Below, in pieces: positions 39,103 to 50,900 of a stretch of 64,000 bases of DNA (position 1 is the first letter of the stretch; each line of letters begins with the position of its first letter). The notes under the pieces are model-generated. The model saw only the letters and a program-made list of their open reading frames with translations. It made no database searches and was not told the DNA's origin. The position numbers were made by a program, and so were the translations under genes. Source of the DNA: Apus apus (lineage: Eukaryota > Chordata > Aves > Apodiformes > Apodidae); the NCBI RefSeq assembly GCF_020740795.1, contig NC_067294.1:6324001-6388000 (forward strand). The letters are read 5' to 3'.

Positions 39103-40162
39103 GTAAGAGCCCATTGTAGCAGGAGCACGAGCCTTTCCTCCTGTGGTGGGAAAGGTCATCTCAGTCCCCGGTGACCAGGCTAGAACAAGCCTCTGTGCAT
39201 ACAGAGTATTATCTTTCTGGAACTAATGTTCTCATTTGCTTTCATAACTCTGTGCACGCTGTGCTAAGTAAGTCCCAGCCCCTGGATGGCACACATCAGA
39301 TGATTTTCTGTGATAGTGTGTGCCAAGCCTGAGCCCAGAGTGGTGGCTAAACCCTAAACCTAGCCCTGCATTGTGATGCACTAGGGAGGTATCCCCCTCT
39401 GGAATACAAACAATCTTTGAAACCTGGAACACAGAGGTTTATAAAAATCTGTCGTGCAATGGATTCACTCTGTCCTCCCTTTCCAAAACTCTGTAGCAGT
39501 TAGTGGAGCTCATCAACTAGGATGTGTGTTGCCTTCAGGTTCTGTTTGTGTGACTGAGATGCAGGAGAGTTTCCCAGACCTTATATTGTGCTTTGTAGCA
39601 AAAACTGAGTTCTGTGGATGCAAAATCACGGCAGAACTCTCTTCTATTGCCTTTGTATCAGCTTCTCTGATCCTGCAGGTTTGTCTAAATTCCACTGTGA
39701 ATAGTTTCCAGCCTGTTTCCTGGTGGTCGCTGACCCCGTGTAGATTTCTGACTTCTGCAATCCACCAGGTGTGGGCAGGTGTGAAGTCTTAAGTGTGTGT
39801 GTGACCACAGGGTTTTGCTGGCAAAGACAATACATGAGTATCTGAAGTTCAAGCAATGATAAGGAGCTGTTGCAAAATGCAGGATATGGAGCACAGCGGG
39901 GACCTGCCACAGTCCATTTGAACATGACCAGGCTCAGCTCAGGCAGATGGACAAAAATTGCCCCATTTCCAACTAAGGAATCTGATGTTTAGGCTGTTTG
40001 GCAAGACTTGGTTAAGCTGTGTCTCCCTCCTGTGTGGATAACATTGGGAGCGTGTCACATTTTTGTACAACAGCTCTTTGTTGGCACAGCTTGAGATTTC
40101 CAGCCCTCCCATTAGCTTGAGGGTAACATGGTGCTTCTCAGTCACCTGCTAATTATAGTTTT

Positions 40163-40168
40163 TTTATT
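40163..40168 (-). other. NMUR2: Candidate NMUR2 poly(A) signal AATAAA
   Basis: This is the first canonical AATAAA on the minus strand after the stop codon, about 130 bases downstream. Its downstream flank is not strikingly GU-rich, so a later site could be used as well. RNA 3' ends would decide. Confidence 0.4.
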
Positions 40169-40298
40169 CATTCTTTCAACAAGATGTGTCTGTGAGCTCT
40201 TCTCGATGAAATCAGTCTTTAAGGAGAGTCTCTTCTCTTTTTGCTTCTTAAAGTAATTTTCTTTAACTTCTCTCTCACCTGGATCACAACATGGAAAG

Positions 40299-40558
40299 TC
40301 ACAGACCAGTGGAGAGCTGAGAACTGCTGACAGATGTCCTGTGGGTACCAGGGAGACTTGTGTCTTCAGCAGAGTCTACGAGATTGTGGTCCTCAACCAC
40401 AAAGATGCTCTGCTGGGCAGGAATCCTGCTGGTGGGATGATTAGGGGTGCAGTGTTTGCAGCAAGGAGAGATCACACTGAGGAAAGCCCTCCTGAACCGC
40501 TGGGACAACAGATTGTAAATGATGGGGTTCACAGCAGAGCTCAGATAGAAGAAAACAC
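40299..40558 (-). CDS. NMUR2: NMUR2 coding exon 4 (TM7, helix 8, cytoplasmic tail, stop)
   Basis: The acceptor is ttgttctcctag and the exon starts GT GTT TTC TTC TAT. It encodes the end of TM7 with [17 protein letters not shown], helix 8 (SQRFRRAF), then a Cys-containing tail (SPCCKHC). The tail retains the [15 protein letters not shown] segment that corresponds to human IFLTECHFVELTED. It then ends at TGA (40301-40299) after SSSQLSTGL. It is about 20 residues shorter than my recollection of the human tail. Confidence 0.96.
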
Positions 40559-41289
40559 CTAGGAGAACAACGGTGGGGGAAAGAAGAGAGGGACCTCATT
40601 TTTGTGTGGAACAATCTCAGAAGAGGAAAAAAATCTCTTCATTGCCTATACTGCTCCACCAAGCTTGGGTGCAAGGGTGGAGGCAGCAACAGCACATCTC
40701 TGGCTGCTGCCATCCTGGCAGAAGGATGATCTTGCCAAGGCTAGTCCAGGCACTGCAGCACATAGGGAGCTCCAGTTAATAATCTTCTCTTTTCCTTTCC
40801 CTGTCCCCAGCTGCTCAGGAACCAGCTCTCTCCTGTTCTGTGCTGACCTGCCTCCAGCACAGCCCTTGAGCCCACAGCAGGACTTGCACAGCTGGTGCCC
40901 CCATCAAAACTGCCAGAAGAGAACTTCCAGCCGAGAGGAGCTAATTTCTTACTGCACACCAGGACAATTGCACAAGATTGGATTTTTCTGAGCAGCCTAA
41001 TGGCCACATTCAGTGTTTCCCCATGGCAGACTGAAAACAAGATTCCTCTTTGAAAAAGCCTTCATTTTATGGTTGGCAAGGCTGTAAATTTTGGATTACA
41101 TCACCCAGTTCTGAGAAGTATGTAAGTTTTTTTTTCTTGCTATTTGAGAAGGTTTCCTGTTTTCCTGGGAGACCCTCTGGAGGATGATGCCTGCTGTTGT
41201 GTATTCATTAAAAGCAGCTGAATGACAGCAGGTTTTATTTCTGAACATTTCCAAGAAGAAAAAGCAGCTGGTAATGATGTATGATATGC

Positions 41290-41357
<68 letters not shown>

Positions 41358-44300
41358 GTGAATATTCAGACAACTGTGTTGGACAACATGCCCAGATCCT
41401 GAAAGCTGCAGAAACTTGGATGCCATTTTTATTTAAGGCACAATTCTTTTCAGTGGCTTCCAAACCCCAAGAAGTTTTATTTCCAGCCCCCGTGCAGGTG
41501 AAAGAAGAAAGCTTTACCTGACACCACATGAATTAAGTTGAATATGTTAGCCAGAGGTTCAGTCCATTCCACAACAAAGCTGAAGAAAAGTCGATCTATA
41601 TGGAATGGAGCCCAGCAAACAGCAAAAACCATCACCAGGACAACTAGCATGGAGTAAGGGGGGAAGAAAAACAAGTCAGTTAAGGAAGGACTTGGTTTAC
41701 TAGCCTGCACAGAGCAAAGATGGTTCCAAAAGCTGGATGAAAGACTAAATATACAAACTGCATTTGTTTCAAAACTTTGCGATACTTTCTGTCTTCCTAC
41801 AGTGCTCGCTGAAAAACATTAACAGCTACAGGAGCAAACCCCCACTGGTGTCTGTGTTGGAGAATTGACTGCGTGCACACCCAAGGACATTCACCCAGAG
41901 CAGGCAACAGTCAGCTCTGCTGTGACATGGATAGAGCCTAATGATGAGACTGCCAATGAGACATTGGGAGTCACCTGTGCCACCCGGGACACACAGACTG
42001 CATTGGCCTTGGAATGAACTTCCTCTACACTGTTTGTACATCACCTAGCAGGTAAGGCCATAGGAACTGCCTGCTGATGGTTGAGTCTGTCTGGGTGAAC
42101 TCTTCAGCACAAAGCAAAGAGTTTGTCTCCATGTACAACTTGGCTGGCTCTAGTAAGGACTCTTGCATACCCATTACGGACTTGGGTCCTCTGAACATCT
42201 ATGGTGGGGCACAGAAATCAGGCTGACTCCAAAGTACCATTTCCTGGTTCAGAAAGTGACTTGAGCTGCCTAAAGACACCAATGTTTTCGCAGGCAATAT
42301 TGAAGGTGGTTTGTGTTTCCTGCATAAGCATCATCTTAGTAGCAGATGATCTTTGCCTTAAAGACAGCCTTAAATTAGGAAGTGATGTGGGTGCTTTCAG
42401 GAAGATTGGAGCCTAAACTCTCATGAATTCTATAAAATGTGCAAGTCTGCCCAGGTCATATTTTTCTAGGGAAGGTCTAAGTGGTTAAGTCAGCAGTAGG
42501 TGATGTATGTGGCTGGGCAGGACCTTGTTCACAAGCAGAACTGGTGGTGTGATGTAAAACAGATGTGCATCCTTCTTTAAAAAATGTACAAGATAGACTG
42601 TTTGCATTCTTAAAAAGAGGGATCCTCCCAAAAGGGCTGCAAGAGCCAGGTTTGAACTGAGGGATATTAGTGTTGCCATGCAAGCATCTGCCATGAAGGT
42701 TTGCTCAGCCTCTTCTTGTGCTGGGGAGGAAAATTTGCCAGTTTTTTTAAATCATAACTACTCATCTGATAACTCCTGTATCAGTGAATTTACTTTATAA
42801 CCTCCAGGACCTGGTCACCCTCTTGTCCATGTTTAGTACAACAAAGAAGGACTCATTACTTACACAGCATCTTGGTGACTGATTTCCTGGATGGCCTCTG
42901 AACATTCACAGCCATTTCCTCCACTTCCAGAGATTTGTCTCCTTTCAACTGGCAAAAGGAGGGAAACCAAAGAGAGCTTAGACAGGAGATGATATCCTCA
43001 CCAGACATAGCCTGTTTGATATTTTAATAGCTGTAATTTGAGGAAAAAAACTAAAGGCAACTCAAGACCTACTGGGAAAAAAAAATAATAAAAATCTACA
43101 TTTAAACTTCAGTTTTAGTCTAGGGAAACATTGAAGCATTTTGCTCAAAACAATCTGCAGATTTTATGCATCTGAGCCTTCCTATTTACAGCACATTTGT
43201 ATTTCAGTTCCCCACTTGTCCTTTCTCAGTGAGTCAGTTCACAGTTTGTGTTCAATTTCAACAATACTTTGCAAGGCATTATTTTCTCTTCTAGCAAAAT
43301 ATTGTTTGTTTATTTTCCTAAAAAAGGTTCCCCACAATTAAGCACAAACCAATGATCCAAAAAATAGCCAGAGAGGCCTCAGTGAAACACAGCTGTATTC
43401 ACTGGAAAAAATCCTATAGAATTCCAGGGAGTTTGTTTCATGCCCTGAGTGTTTGGACTAATTGATATTCAACTCCTCTAATGAACAAACCCCATATATG
43501 CTCAATTGCATCATGTGAACAGATCCAGATCCTGCTCAGCTGCAACAAGGTGGGTTGTTTGTTTTTTTCCTCAAGTAGTTTTTCCTGGACTTCTAAAAAA
43601 ATGGCCATAAATAATTATAATCTGATCCTCCCTGAAATACTTCCCCAATATCCTTATAGCAAGAGCACTGGTGCTTTGGTGGTGAAAGACCAAGGCCAAT
43701 CAGGACAATTGCTTTGATTATAAAGGAAACCACCTCTGGACAGTGTATAATTGGACCTAGAAGAGGAAGTGATTTGGAGTGATACTTTTTTTCAACAGGG
43801 AGAAACTGAAAACAAACTTTCAATTACATGGGAAAGAGTATCAGGAATGAGGGAAAAGATAGGAATCAATCTGGATTTGTAAAAATCTTGTGAAAACCTG
43901 CTAGTTGTGCAATTTTATTTTGCCTTTTACACTTGACTTTGCTTCCTGATCTTTGGTTAACAACATCTCTCTGTAAGGATGATTAAACGAGACCTTCATC
44001 AAAGTTCTATTTATTCATAAAACCCAGAAAAGGGAAGCACATGTTAATTGAATCATACTCAATTATACTGCAATTCAGCCTCCCGTGTTTTACTTTATTC
44101 CTTTCATAACTTTTAATCATAGTCACAGTTGCTTAAGGAAAAGACTCTGTTGATTTGTAAAACATCTAGTGATAAATGTCTGCTCAGATTGATTAAAATC
44201 CATGGTTTCCCTTCAGTAGTTTTCAGTCTCAACAAGAATCTATTCTAGGCATATCCCAAAGCCTCAGAGAATACAGTGCTTTGATGTTGTAATAAACTAG

Positions 44301-47300
44301 AGTCACACGTATCTTTATTTTTCATCTCTTCCTGCTGTCATTTGCATAAAGCTACAAGACTCCTCTTTAGACTCAAGTGATAATAGAAGGAAGTGTAACT
44401 AGTAATAGCTCAGCAGTTGTAATTTGATAAAATAATGGGTTATGTCAACGGGGAAGAAAAAAGAAAACAAAAGAAAAACAAATGAATCCATGGCAAAGGT
44501 TATAACTTAGGCCAGGGAGGATGAGGCTTGTGCAGCCTGGCCTCATGTGAGGTGTCCCTGCTCATAGCAGGGAGATTGGAACATGGTGATGTCTAAGGTC
44601 CCTTCCAACCTTCACCATTCTGTGATTCTATGATTGATGCCCATGGTTTGACAGAACTCCAGCCAAGGTAATGGTTACTTTCACGTCACTGTGGATGCAT
44701 GAGGCTGTGCAGGATTTCCTGGAGATGAATATAATGCATTCACTGCAAGAGAATTTAAAGTGTCTGGAGCAAGAAGCTGAAAAGTTGATTCCCCCCCCCC
44801 ATCTTTATTAGCTACAGCATTTCATACTAGAAACTAAAAGAGCAAAATTAGGGCCTCACCTATCCCCAGGCTAAACCTAGTGAGGCTACTTAGCAAAAAT
44901 AGAAGACTTTTCTGTAAGCTCCTTGACCTGACACAAGTGGTGATCCAACTTTCTCTCCAGCTGATGGGAAAATTGATACTTAACCACCACATAGCTGGTG
45001 CTAACACATGCAGTCCTGCCTACTTAAAGGATCTGACTAAAGCAGTAGCCACTTGTCTGCTGAACTGCAGCCTGGCGTGGGGGGGGGAACTTTTCTGGCT
45101 TTAACAAGACTGGCCCCAAGACAAGTGTTGGACTCTTAACAGAAGAATCATCCCGGGTGAGGTCAGTCTAGTCCCATTTGATCATCTAGATTCCCTCATA
45201 GATGTCTGAAGTAGGTGGGACTCTTGGCTCTAGTTAAACAGAATCTGACTTTTAAACAGCCAGCAACATGTTCCTGTGTCCTTTTAGAGCTCAGTTTAAA
45301 TGAAATTGCCGGGGAGCCTGCACTGACTCCTGCTGCAATGCAGACTTCTTCCCAGGCAATGCCACTCCAGCTCTGCCAGCACTGCAGGGACTCGCTTTCT
45401 GAAGCAGCCTTTTCCCCGTGTTCTCATTTCCTCCCTCTCTTCCTCCTCAGCTTTTCGGCTAACAGTTGTAACTAGTATCCCAACAGCTGTACTAAGTCTA
45501 AAGAAGAGCCTGACTGATTTAGGGACTAGTCTTAGAGGCAACTGTGATGAGAAATCTATGAAAGATGCAGAAAGAAGCTTCCACACTCAAATCTAAGGAG
45601 ACAACAGTGTTATCATCAGTGTCCTCTTCTTTACAGTAATGCTGGAACTATCTATTGACCGTAACATTGTAGTATTTAAACCATCTGCACTTTTTCTTCT
45701 TTCTAGGTCTTATTTTGAAAAAAATAATCTGTTAAACTATGTAAAGAACCCAAAACAGCTGCTGGGGGGATAATTTAACCCTTTCATTGCCTTGAAGATC
45801 TACCATGTGCTATGAATTTGTGACAGATAATCCTTGTGGCTTTTCCCGGGTAAGGTAAAATTACTTCTGTATAATTTCAGATAACAGTAAACATCAACCA
45901 GCACAACAAAATGAGATGAACACCAGCACAGATTTGATTGAATTTCTTGCACGTTATTAGACAAGTTCATTTGTCTCTACTAGCTTATTGCACCCCTTTC
46001 TTGCTTTGTGATCAGACAGAGCTTTGCAAACTTTAAATAGTATTCAGTGCAATGAGATGGGATTGATATTTCCAAAATATATGTAACATGTGAGAAGAAA
46101 AAGAATCATCTAGTCTCTGTGATCAGCAGTGTGTTTCAGTGCTGTGCTACACAGCTTTGTTGCACTGTGATAATGATTGTTTTATTTGTGTATTTAAATG
46201 ATGAATACTTGGTAAAACTAGTCTCACTTTCAGAAGAGGGAATGAACATGAACTCTAAGGTAGCCTTAGCTGATAGCGAAGCTCTGCCAGAGGTACAAAA
46301 AGAAAGGATTGCTGATTTTGCCAGCTGCAGCAATAAGGTAGCATTTCAGCTCATGACAGCTTTGTGAGTTTTAACGACTGAACATTATCAACATCTCCAC
46401 CAAAGCAGAAAAATAAAGTAACATAATGAAAATTCCACACTCACAAGAAGAGGGAAAACAGTACACAAAATTCACTCACTAACCTGCTCCTCTTTATTCT
46501 TTTCACATTTTCCTTTTTGTCTATTTCCTTCTAGTCTCACTGCAAAGCTTCAAATCTCTGCAAAGCTGGTATCAATCTACAGACTTGGATGTTTAAGTCA
46601 CATTCAGATGGAGCAGCAGAGATGGTAAGTTATTTTAAAAAGATTGGGGTAAATTATTCTCTGTAGCTATGCTGATTTGAAGAAGAGATTATACCAAAGG
46701 GGGAGTTGAATGGGCTGTTGTGAGAAGTTTGAAATACTTTTGCTTTTTCTGAGGGGAAACTGACAAGAAAAAAGGTGCAATCGCTTAAAAGACACATGCA
46801 GACACAAACACACAGGAATGAGCTGAGGAAACACTGAGCACAGTTGCAGTAGGACTTACTCTCAGCCCCATCAGATAGTACAGGATGCTTATTACCCCCA
46901 TAGGCAGCACATAGAAGAGAAAGGAAGTAATCTGGACAATGCAGTTGTAGATCCACATGGGCATGACTACAGTGCAGGTGGCAGAGCCAGGGACCAGGGT
47001 GCCGTTGGGGAAGTACTGCAGCATGATGCCATGGGTGCCTGTGTTGGGGAGGGCAAAGAGGACCGAGAGGACCCAGAGCACCACGATGGTCCTCAGGGCA
47101 CGCTTGCGAGTGCTCTCCCGCTTGGCACGGAAAGGATGGAGGATGGCAATGTATCTCTCCAAGCTGACTGTGGTGACACTGAGGATGGAGGCAAAACACA
47201 CGGTCTCAAAGAGTGCCGTCTTGAAGTAGCAGCCAACGGGCCCAAACAAGAAGGGGTAGTTGCTCCACATCTCATAGACTTCCAGTGGCATCCCAAAAAG

Positions 47301-47579
47301 CAGCACAAGCAGGTCTGAGACAGCAAGGCTAAAGAGATAGTAATTGGTTGGGGTCTTCATGTTCTGGTGCTTGAGGATTACCAGGCAAACTAAGAAGTTA
47401 CCTACCACCCCAACAACAAAGATCAGGGTGTACACCAAAGCCATGGGCAAGAAGAGATGGCTGCGTCTAGGCCCACACAGGAAGGCCAAGTAATCCTCAG
47501 TGCTGTTTAAGTACCTTCTGAGACGTTCTTCATGAAGACTGAAGTGATTAAACCAGGAGATATTGCTGATCCAAGCCAT
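40299..47579 (-). CDS. NMUR2: Neuromedin U receptor 2, whole gene (4 coding exons)
   Basis: Class A G-protein-coupled receptor of the plasma membrane; in vertebrates NMUR2 binds neuromedin U and neuromedin S and signals through Gq/11 and Gi (family knowledge). Joining 47579-46860, 42948-42864, 41643-41518 and 40558-40299 gives 1191 bases, 396 residues plus TGA, slightly shorter than human (415). Visible marks: N-glycosylation sequons N6 and N25 in the N-terminus and N192 in extracellular loop 2; seven hydrophobic segments (about 42-69, 80-102, 118-142, 161-182, 209-238, 263-290, 299-326); disulfide cysteines C117 and C202; ERY 141-143 at the end of TM3; CWAP 278-281 in TM6; NPIIY 321-325 in TM7; Cys cluster C343, C344, C347 after helix 8. 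Segments such as [18 protein letters not shown] and [18 protein letters not shown] closely match mammalian NMUR2 from memory and distinguish it from NMUR1. No frameshift or internal stop is seen, so it looks functional. Confidence 0.97.
40559..41517 (-). other. NMUR2: NMUR2 intron 3
   Basis: This is a 959-base GT-AG intron. It contains a long ATT trinucleotide microsatellite starting about 160 bases inside the donor. No other gene or recognisable element is seen in it. Confidence 0.93.
41290..41357. repeat. (ATT)22 microsatellite
   Basis: This is about 67 bases of uninterrupted ATT repeat, AAT on the gene strand, inside NMUR2 intron 3. Uninterrupted tracts of this length are usually variable in copy number. 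Confidence 0.98.
41518..41643 (-). CDS. NMUR2: NMUR2 coding exon 3 (TM6 to start of TM7, residues 269-311)
   Basis: This exon has 126 bases. Its acceptor is ccttactccatgctag and its donor follows GTGTCAG as gtaaag. It encodes TM6 with the [15 protein letters not shown] motif, extracellular loop 3 and the start of TM7 (NLIHVVSG). The last base G combines with GT of exon 4 for Gly311. The reading frame also stays open through the donor for a few codons, but a run-on product would lose NPxxY. Confidence 0.96.
41644..42863 (-). other. NMUR2: NMUR2 intron 2
   Basis: This is a 1220-base GT-AG intron lying in intracellular loop 3/TM6 coding space. I see no repeat family or second gene in it. Confidence 0.93.
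42864..42948 (-). CDS. NMUR2: NMUR2 coding exon 2 (residues 241-268 and first base of 269)
   Basis: This 85-base exon was located from its splice sites. The acceptor is ccttttgccag and the exon opens with TTG AAA GGA GAC. The donor follows ATG CTG T as gtaagt. It encodes intracellular loop 3, with [12 protein letters not shown] near the start and [11 protein letters not shown] at the end, matching the human LKKDKSLEADEG...RPCRKSVNKML pattern. The single base T left over joins TT of exon 3 to make Phe269. The loop contains basic and Ser/Thr residues suited to G-protein contact and phosphorylation (inference). Confidence 0.95.
42949..46859 (-). other. NMUR2: NMUR2 intron 1
   Basis: This is a 3911-base GT-AG intron, the largest of the gene. 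It contains a CR1 tail antisense to the gene (about 44.5-44.6 kb), a C10 run at 44791-44800 and a G9 run at 45079-45087. The rest shows no recognisable feature. Confidence 0.93.
44511..44636 (+). mobile_element. CR1 LINE 3' tail in NMUR2 intron 1
   Basis: The order 'ggccagg..ggatgaggctt', 'gaggtgtccctgctcat', 'gcaggg', 'ggtcccttccaacc' and 'attctgtgattctatgattg' is the typical avian CR1 3' end with its terminal octamer-like repeats. It is severely 5'-truncated and antisense to the host gene. This is the clearest avian signature in the window. Confidence 0.92.
46860..47579 (-). CDS. NMUR2: NMUR2 coding exon 1 (residues 1-240)
   Basis: This exon encodes the N-terminus through TM5 and ends in GGG CTG AGA followed by the donor gtaagt, phase 0. 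I chose the ATG at 47579-47577. It has G at -3 and G at +4, a good Kozak context. It also gives an N-terminus ([10 protein letters not shown]...) close in length to human, about two residues shorter up to the shared EDYL/EEYL. The open frame continues 43 codons upstream to an in-frame TAG at 47711-47709, but it contains no other ATG, only a GTG at 47651. The leader is therefore untranslated in this frame. Confidence 0.96.
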
Positions 47580-47900
47580 CACTGGATCTTCTGAAATGTT
47601 ACACAACCAAGATCCGGTCTTCTTTAAGTTCTTCTGGGCTAGTTTCCTCACTTTTTTTGCAGACAGAGGAAGTGAGGTGGGAAGTGGGGGGTGGTTGTCT
47701 TGCCAGCCCTAGATGCACAAAGCCACCGAGAGCTGTGAGTGTGTTTGGCTTCAGTTAAGGTTTTGCTGTTGTAGCAGCTGTTCCTCTGGAAGGAGTCCCT
47801 GAGCCAGAAAGCCCCTCCTTTCACACAGATTCATTGGCTCTCTAAGTGCATTAGATTATAGACTAAGAAAAGAGGTTCCAGCTTCTTGTATCAGCAGATG
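47580..47900 (-). promoter_or_regulatory. NMUR2: NMUR2 5' leader and possible proximal promoter
   Basis: Read on the minus strand this stretch holds a CCAAT box at 47837-47833 and, about 15 bases closer to the gene, a GC-box-like AAGGAGGGGC at 47820-47811. No convincing TATA box sits between these and the ATG. The transcription start is not visible, and a separate 5' non-coding exon further upstream is possible. Confidence 0.3.
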
Positions 47901-50900
47901 CACTTACAGACTCAGAAATGTGGGATTTTAGAGAGCTGGAAATCTGAACTACAGATGGTGAGACAAGCTGCAAGATGTTTGTGTTTGTCAGTGGGAAACC
48001 AGAAGAAAAAAAAGAACAAAACAGCCCTGAAAACTCAATCCAAAAGCTTTTACAATATTATATTGATGCTAGACCCTGTTATGAGCCCTAAGCAAAAACG
48101 AGAAATCTGGTGTGATTTTATTTTTCAGATTTCTGCTGGTTTATTTATTTATTTGTTAGCAGCAAGTACTTGGAAACAGAGTTTGTTATTTTTGTCATAA
48201 TTTATGTGGAATTAGACTACTCAAATGTTGGAGCCTTTTTAAAAACACTGTTGTTGTGTTGTTTTTTTTTCTCCTGAAATCTGATGCAGGATTTTAATTG
48301 CTCTTCTTGTTGATCAAAACATTTGCCCACTTTACTGGTGTGCTGGAATCTGATCCCGTATTCTTAGATAGCCTTTTTTTGGGAATATTTCTAAGGACTG
48401 TATTATTCCAAAACCAGATTTATTGCCTTCAGGTCTATTAATTTTTATAAAGTGTTATTTTTTTTCCTGAATGACAACCCTTCTGTGTGTCTTGCAAGGA
48501 TGGTGGCTGTGTCAAAATAGAGCATTTAGCTCCTTATGAATACTTGATTCCTCATTGAAATTCTCTAAGACAGAAAAGCATTGGTGTGCATGGATATGAT
48601 CATCTGAGATTCAGAAAAAATTAAGCTGTTTGGATTCTAAGAGGTGCTAGAGCTGAGAGTTAGTTTAGGGGATTTTGTCATCTTGTTGTGTAATTTGTCT
48701 GCTCAGTACCTCTCTTTTGAATACCTGCCCAGTGCCCCTTCTTGAAACCATGTGGACTTTTTACATCCTTAAAATCCTTTAGCAAGGAACTCCTTGGGTC
48801 TCCTACCTATGTGAGAAGAACCATCCTCTTTTCTCTGTTTGACCCTTTAGCTGAGTCTACCTGCCTACTAACCTAAGACTAGATATTTTTTAACCTTTCA
48901 GGAGCAAAATAAGAGCCCTTTTACTTGGCATGTATTCTAAATTCCTGACAAAAGCAAGTTTTCCAAGGAAGATGCAAACTACTCCACTACAAGCTGCTAG
49001 ACAGTAAACTGAACCCACACAAAATCTGTTTGTGATTTCTAAGAACTTAAGCTGTCTTAGATCCTGTTTTCTTTACTCTTTCTCTCTTTAACTTCTGATT
49101 TAGTCATGGTCCAATTACCTTGCAAGAAAAAGTGTTGTAATAATCCCAGACTGCCTCCAAAAATAACAGCGGGAAGCAAAGAACCAAGGTTTGGTCCCAG
49201 AGAGGCATATTTAGTGTGTGGAGCCTGAGGATTTCTGAGCAGTCATTTAAAATGGGACAGGCATGGAAGGTACCACAACAACTATAAAAGGCAGGAGCAT
49301 GTCTCTGGTGATGACTTGTGGATCTGCTGAAATTCTCACACACAAACCCTCTCCATCAGAAAGACCCTGCTCGATTATGTCAGATTTACACTGAGGGATT
49401 TTATGCTGCAGTCTGGAAGGTTTTATGGGATGGGTGAGCTACAAGGGTGCTCTTTTGACCTATTGCTGCCTTTGTTAAGGATTCATCTTAAAAAAAAATC
49501 TTTGTTTTTAAAAATGTTGAAAAATTGTGAATTTTATTTTGATCTACTGTTGGTGTAAGAAGGAAGAACTGAGGTATCACTAGTAGGGTGCCTGGTGGAG
49601 ACTAGAAGTGACTGTTTCAGAGCAGAGTAGGAGAATTTAGTATCAAATCCAAATATTTGAGATTTTTTGATTTGAGGCTTGCTGTACCTCTGCTTAACTT
49701 TAAGGATTTTTTTTCCCCTTAATATCTTAACAATATTTTGTTTCTTTCCATTTCTTCTTCCCTTCCCTGTAAGTTCCACTGCTGTCTATACTGCATCATA
49801 ACTGAGGTGAGCAAACTCTTCTAACATAGTTACCAAATTGGTCTTTCTTTTTCTTCTTACACATTAACCTCTGCAAAGAAACTGAAAAGGGAACCTGAGG
49901 TCTGTTCAGTTTGAACTCAGTCTTACAGAAAAAAGAATAAAGTTGGGTTGAGTTATTTACTCAGAAGCCAACAGGGCAGTCATTCCTCTATGAGAGGAAA
50001 GCAATGACTGCAGCAACGTGTCAGGTTATGTGAAAGTGTTGGATGTGCCAGGCCTACCTGGCTCTACTTCCACTTGTTCTCCCTCCTCCATCCTTTCTGA
50101 TCCTGCTGGGCTCGGATTCTGACAAGCTGTAACAACAGATGTACAGAAGAAAGGCAGGTCTATTTGTCATGCAGGTCACCCCTGGAACCATATCACTATG
50201 GCCACAATTAAGTGGCAGATGGAGGGGAAAAGGAGAGTAGAAAATATATTGCAGATCATTTCTCAAACCTTTGTTAGTGTTTTTTATCTTATCTGTATGA
50301 ATAAGGGTGGGACAGTGTATCTAACCAAAGACTAGCTCTGCCTCTGTATGGCTGGAAATATTGTATATTTTTACAACTGGGACAGAAAAAAAAAATCCTT
50401 TTGAAAATAATATTTAAGCTTTTAGTATTTTTCATTATAAAGCACACTTTATTGGTGCTTGCTGTACTACACTAAAGACAGTGGTGTGCTGCATGGTGGC
50501 CTTAGAACTGAGCAGCTTCATCTAATAGTAATCTAATTAACATTAAGTAACAGTTGCATTAAGGTAATGTACACACTGTAATGTGTATTCATGTGGGGCA
50601 CTATTTGGAAGAGAAGGGTTGGACGTGGTGCTGGGTTTGCCCTAATTCTTGTCAAGCAGGTTCACTAATTTTTAACTTCAGCAATTACAGCCTGACCTTT
50701 CTTTTCCAATTTCTAATTCCCATTTGCAGCTGTTGGATCCTGTTGCTTCAGTGGTTTCACTCTTCCTCTGATTTGTACACACTGGAGGTAGGTGCAAAAT
50801 CCTTTAGAAACTGTTTGTGAGGGGACTGCTGTCCAGCCTCTCTGAGCTTGCTTTCCCCACTCTTTTCACAGAGCCATTCAGAGCTACCCCTGGAGCCACA

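Larger units (their letters stand above)
34821..40162. other. Region just downstream of NMUR2, no gene proven
   Basis: It contains the weak 35.8 kb open frame and the 39.0 kb exon-like segment. Otherwise there is no identifiable element. Confidence 0.6.

Noticed and set aside
46654..47326. Long open frames in other frames and on the opposite strand of NMUR2 exon 1
   Set aside because: They are by-products of the strongly biased coding sequence of the receptor and match no family.
47577..47651. Extended NMUR2 N-terminus from a GTG codon
   Set aside because: Vertebrate nuclear genes rarely start at GTG, and the ATG downstream fits the family length and Kozak context.
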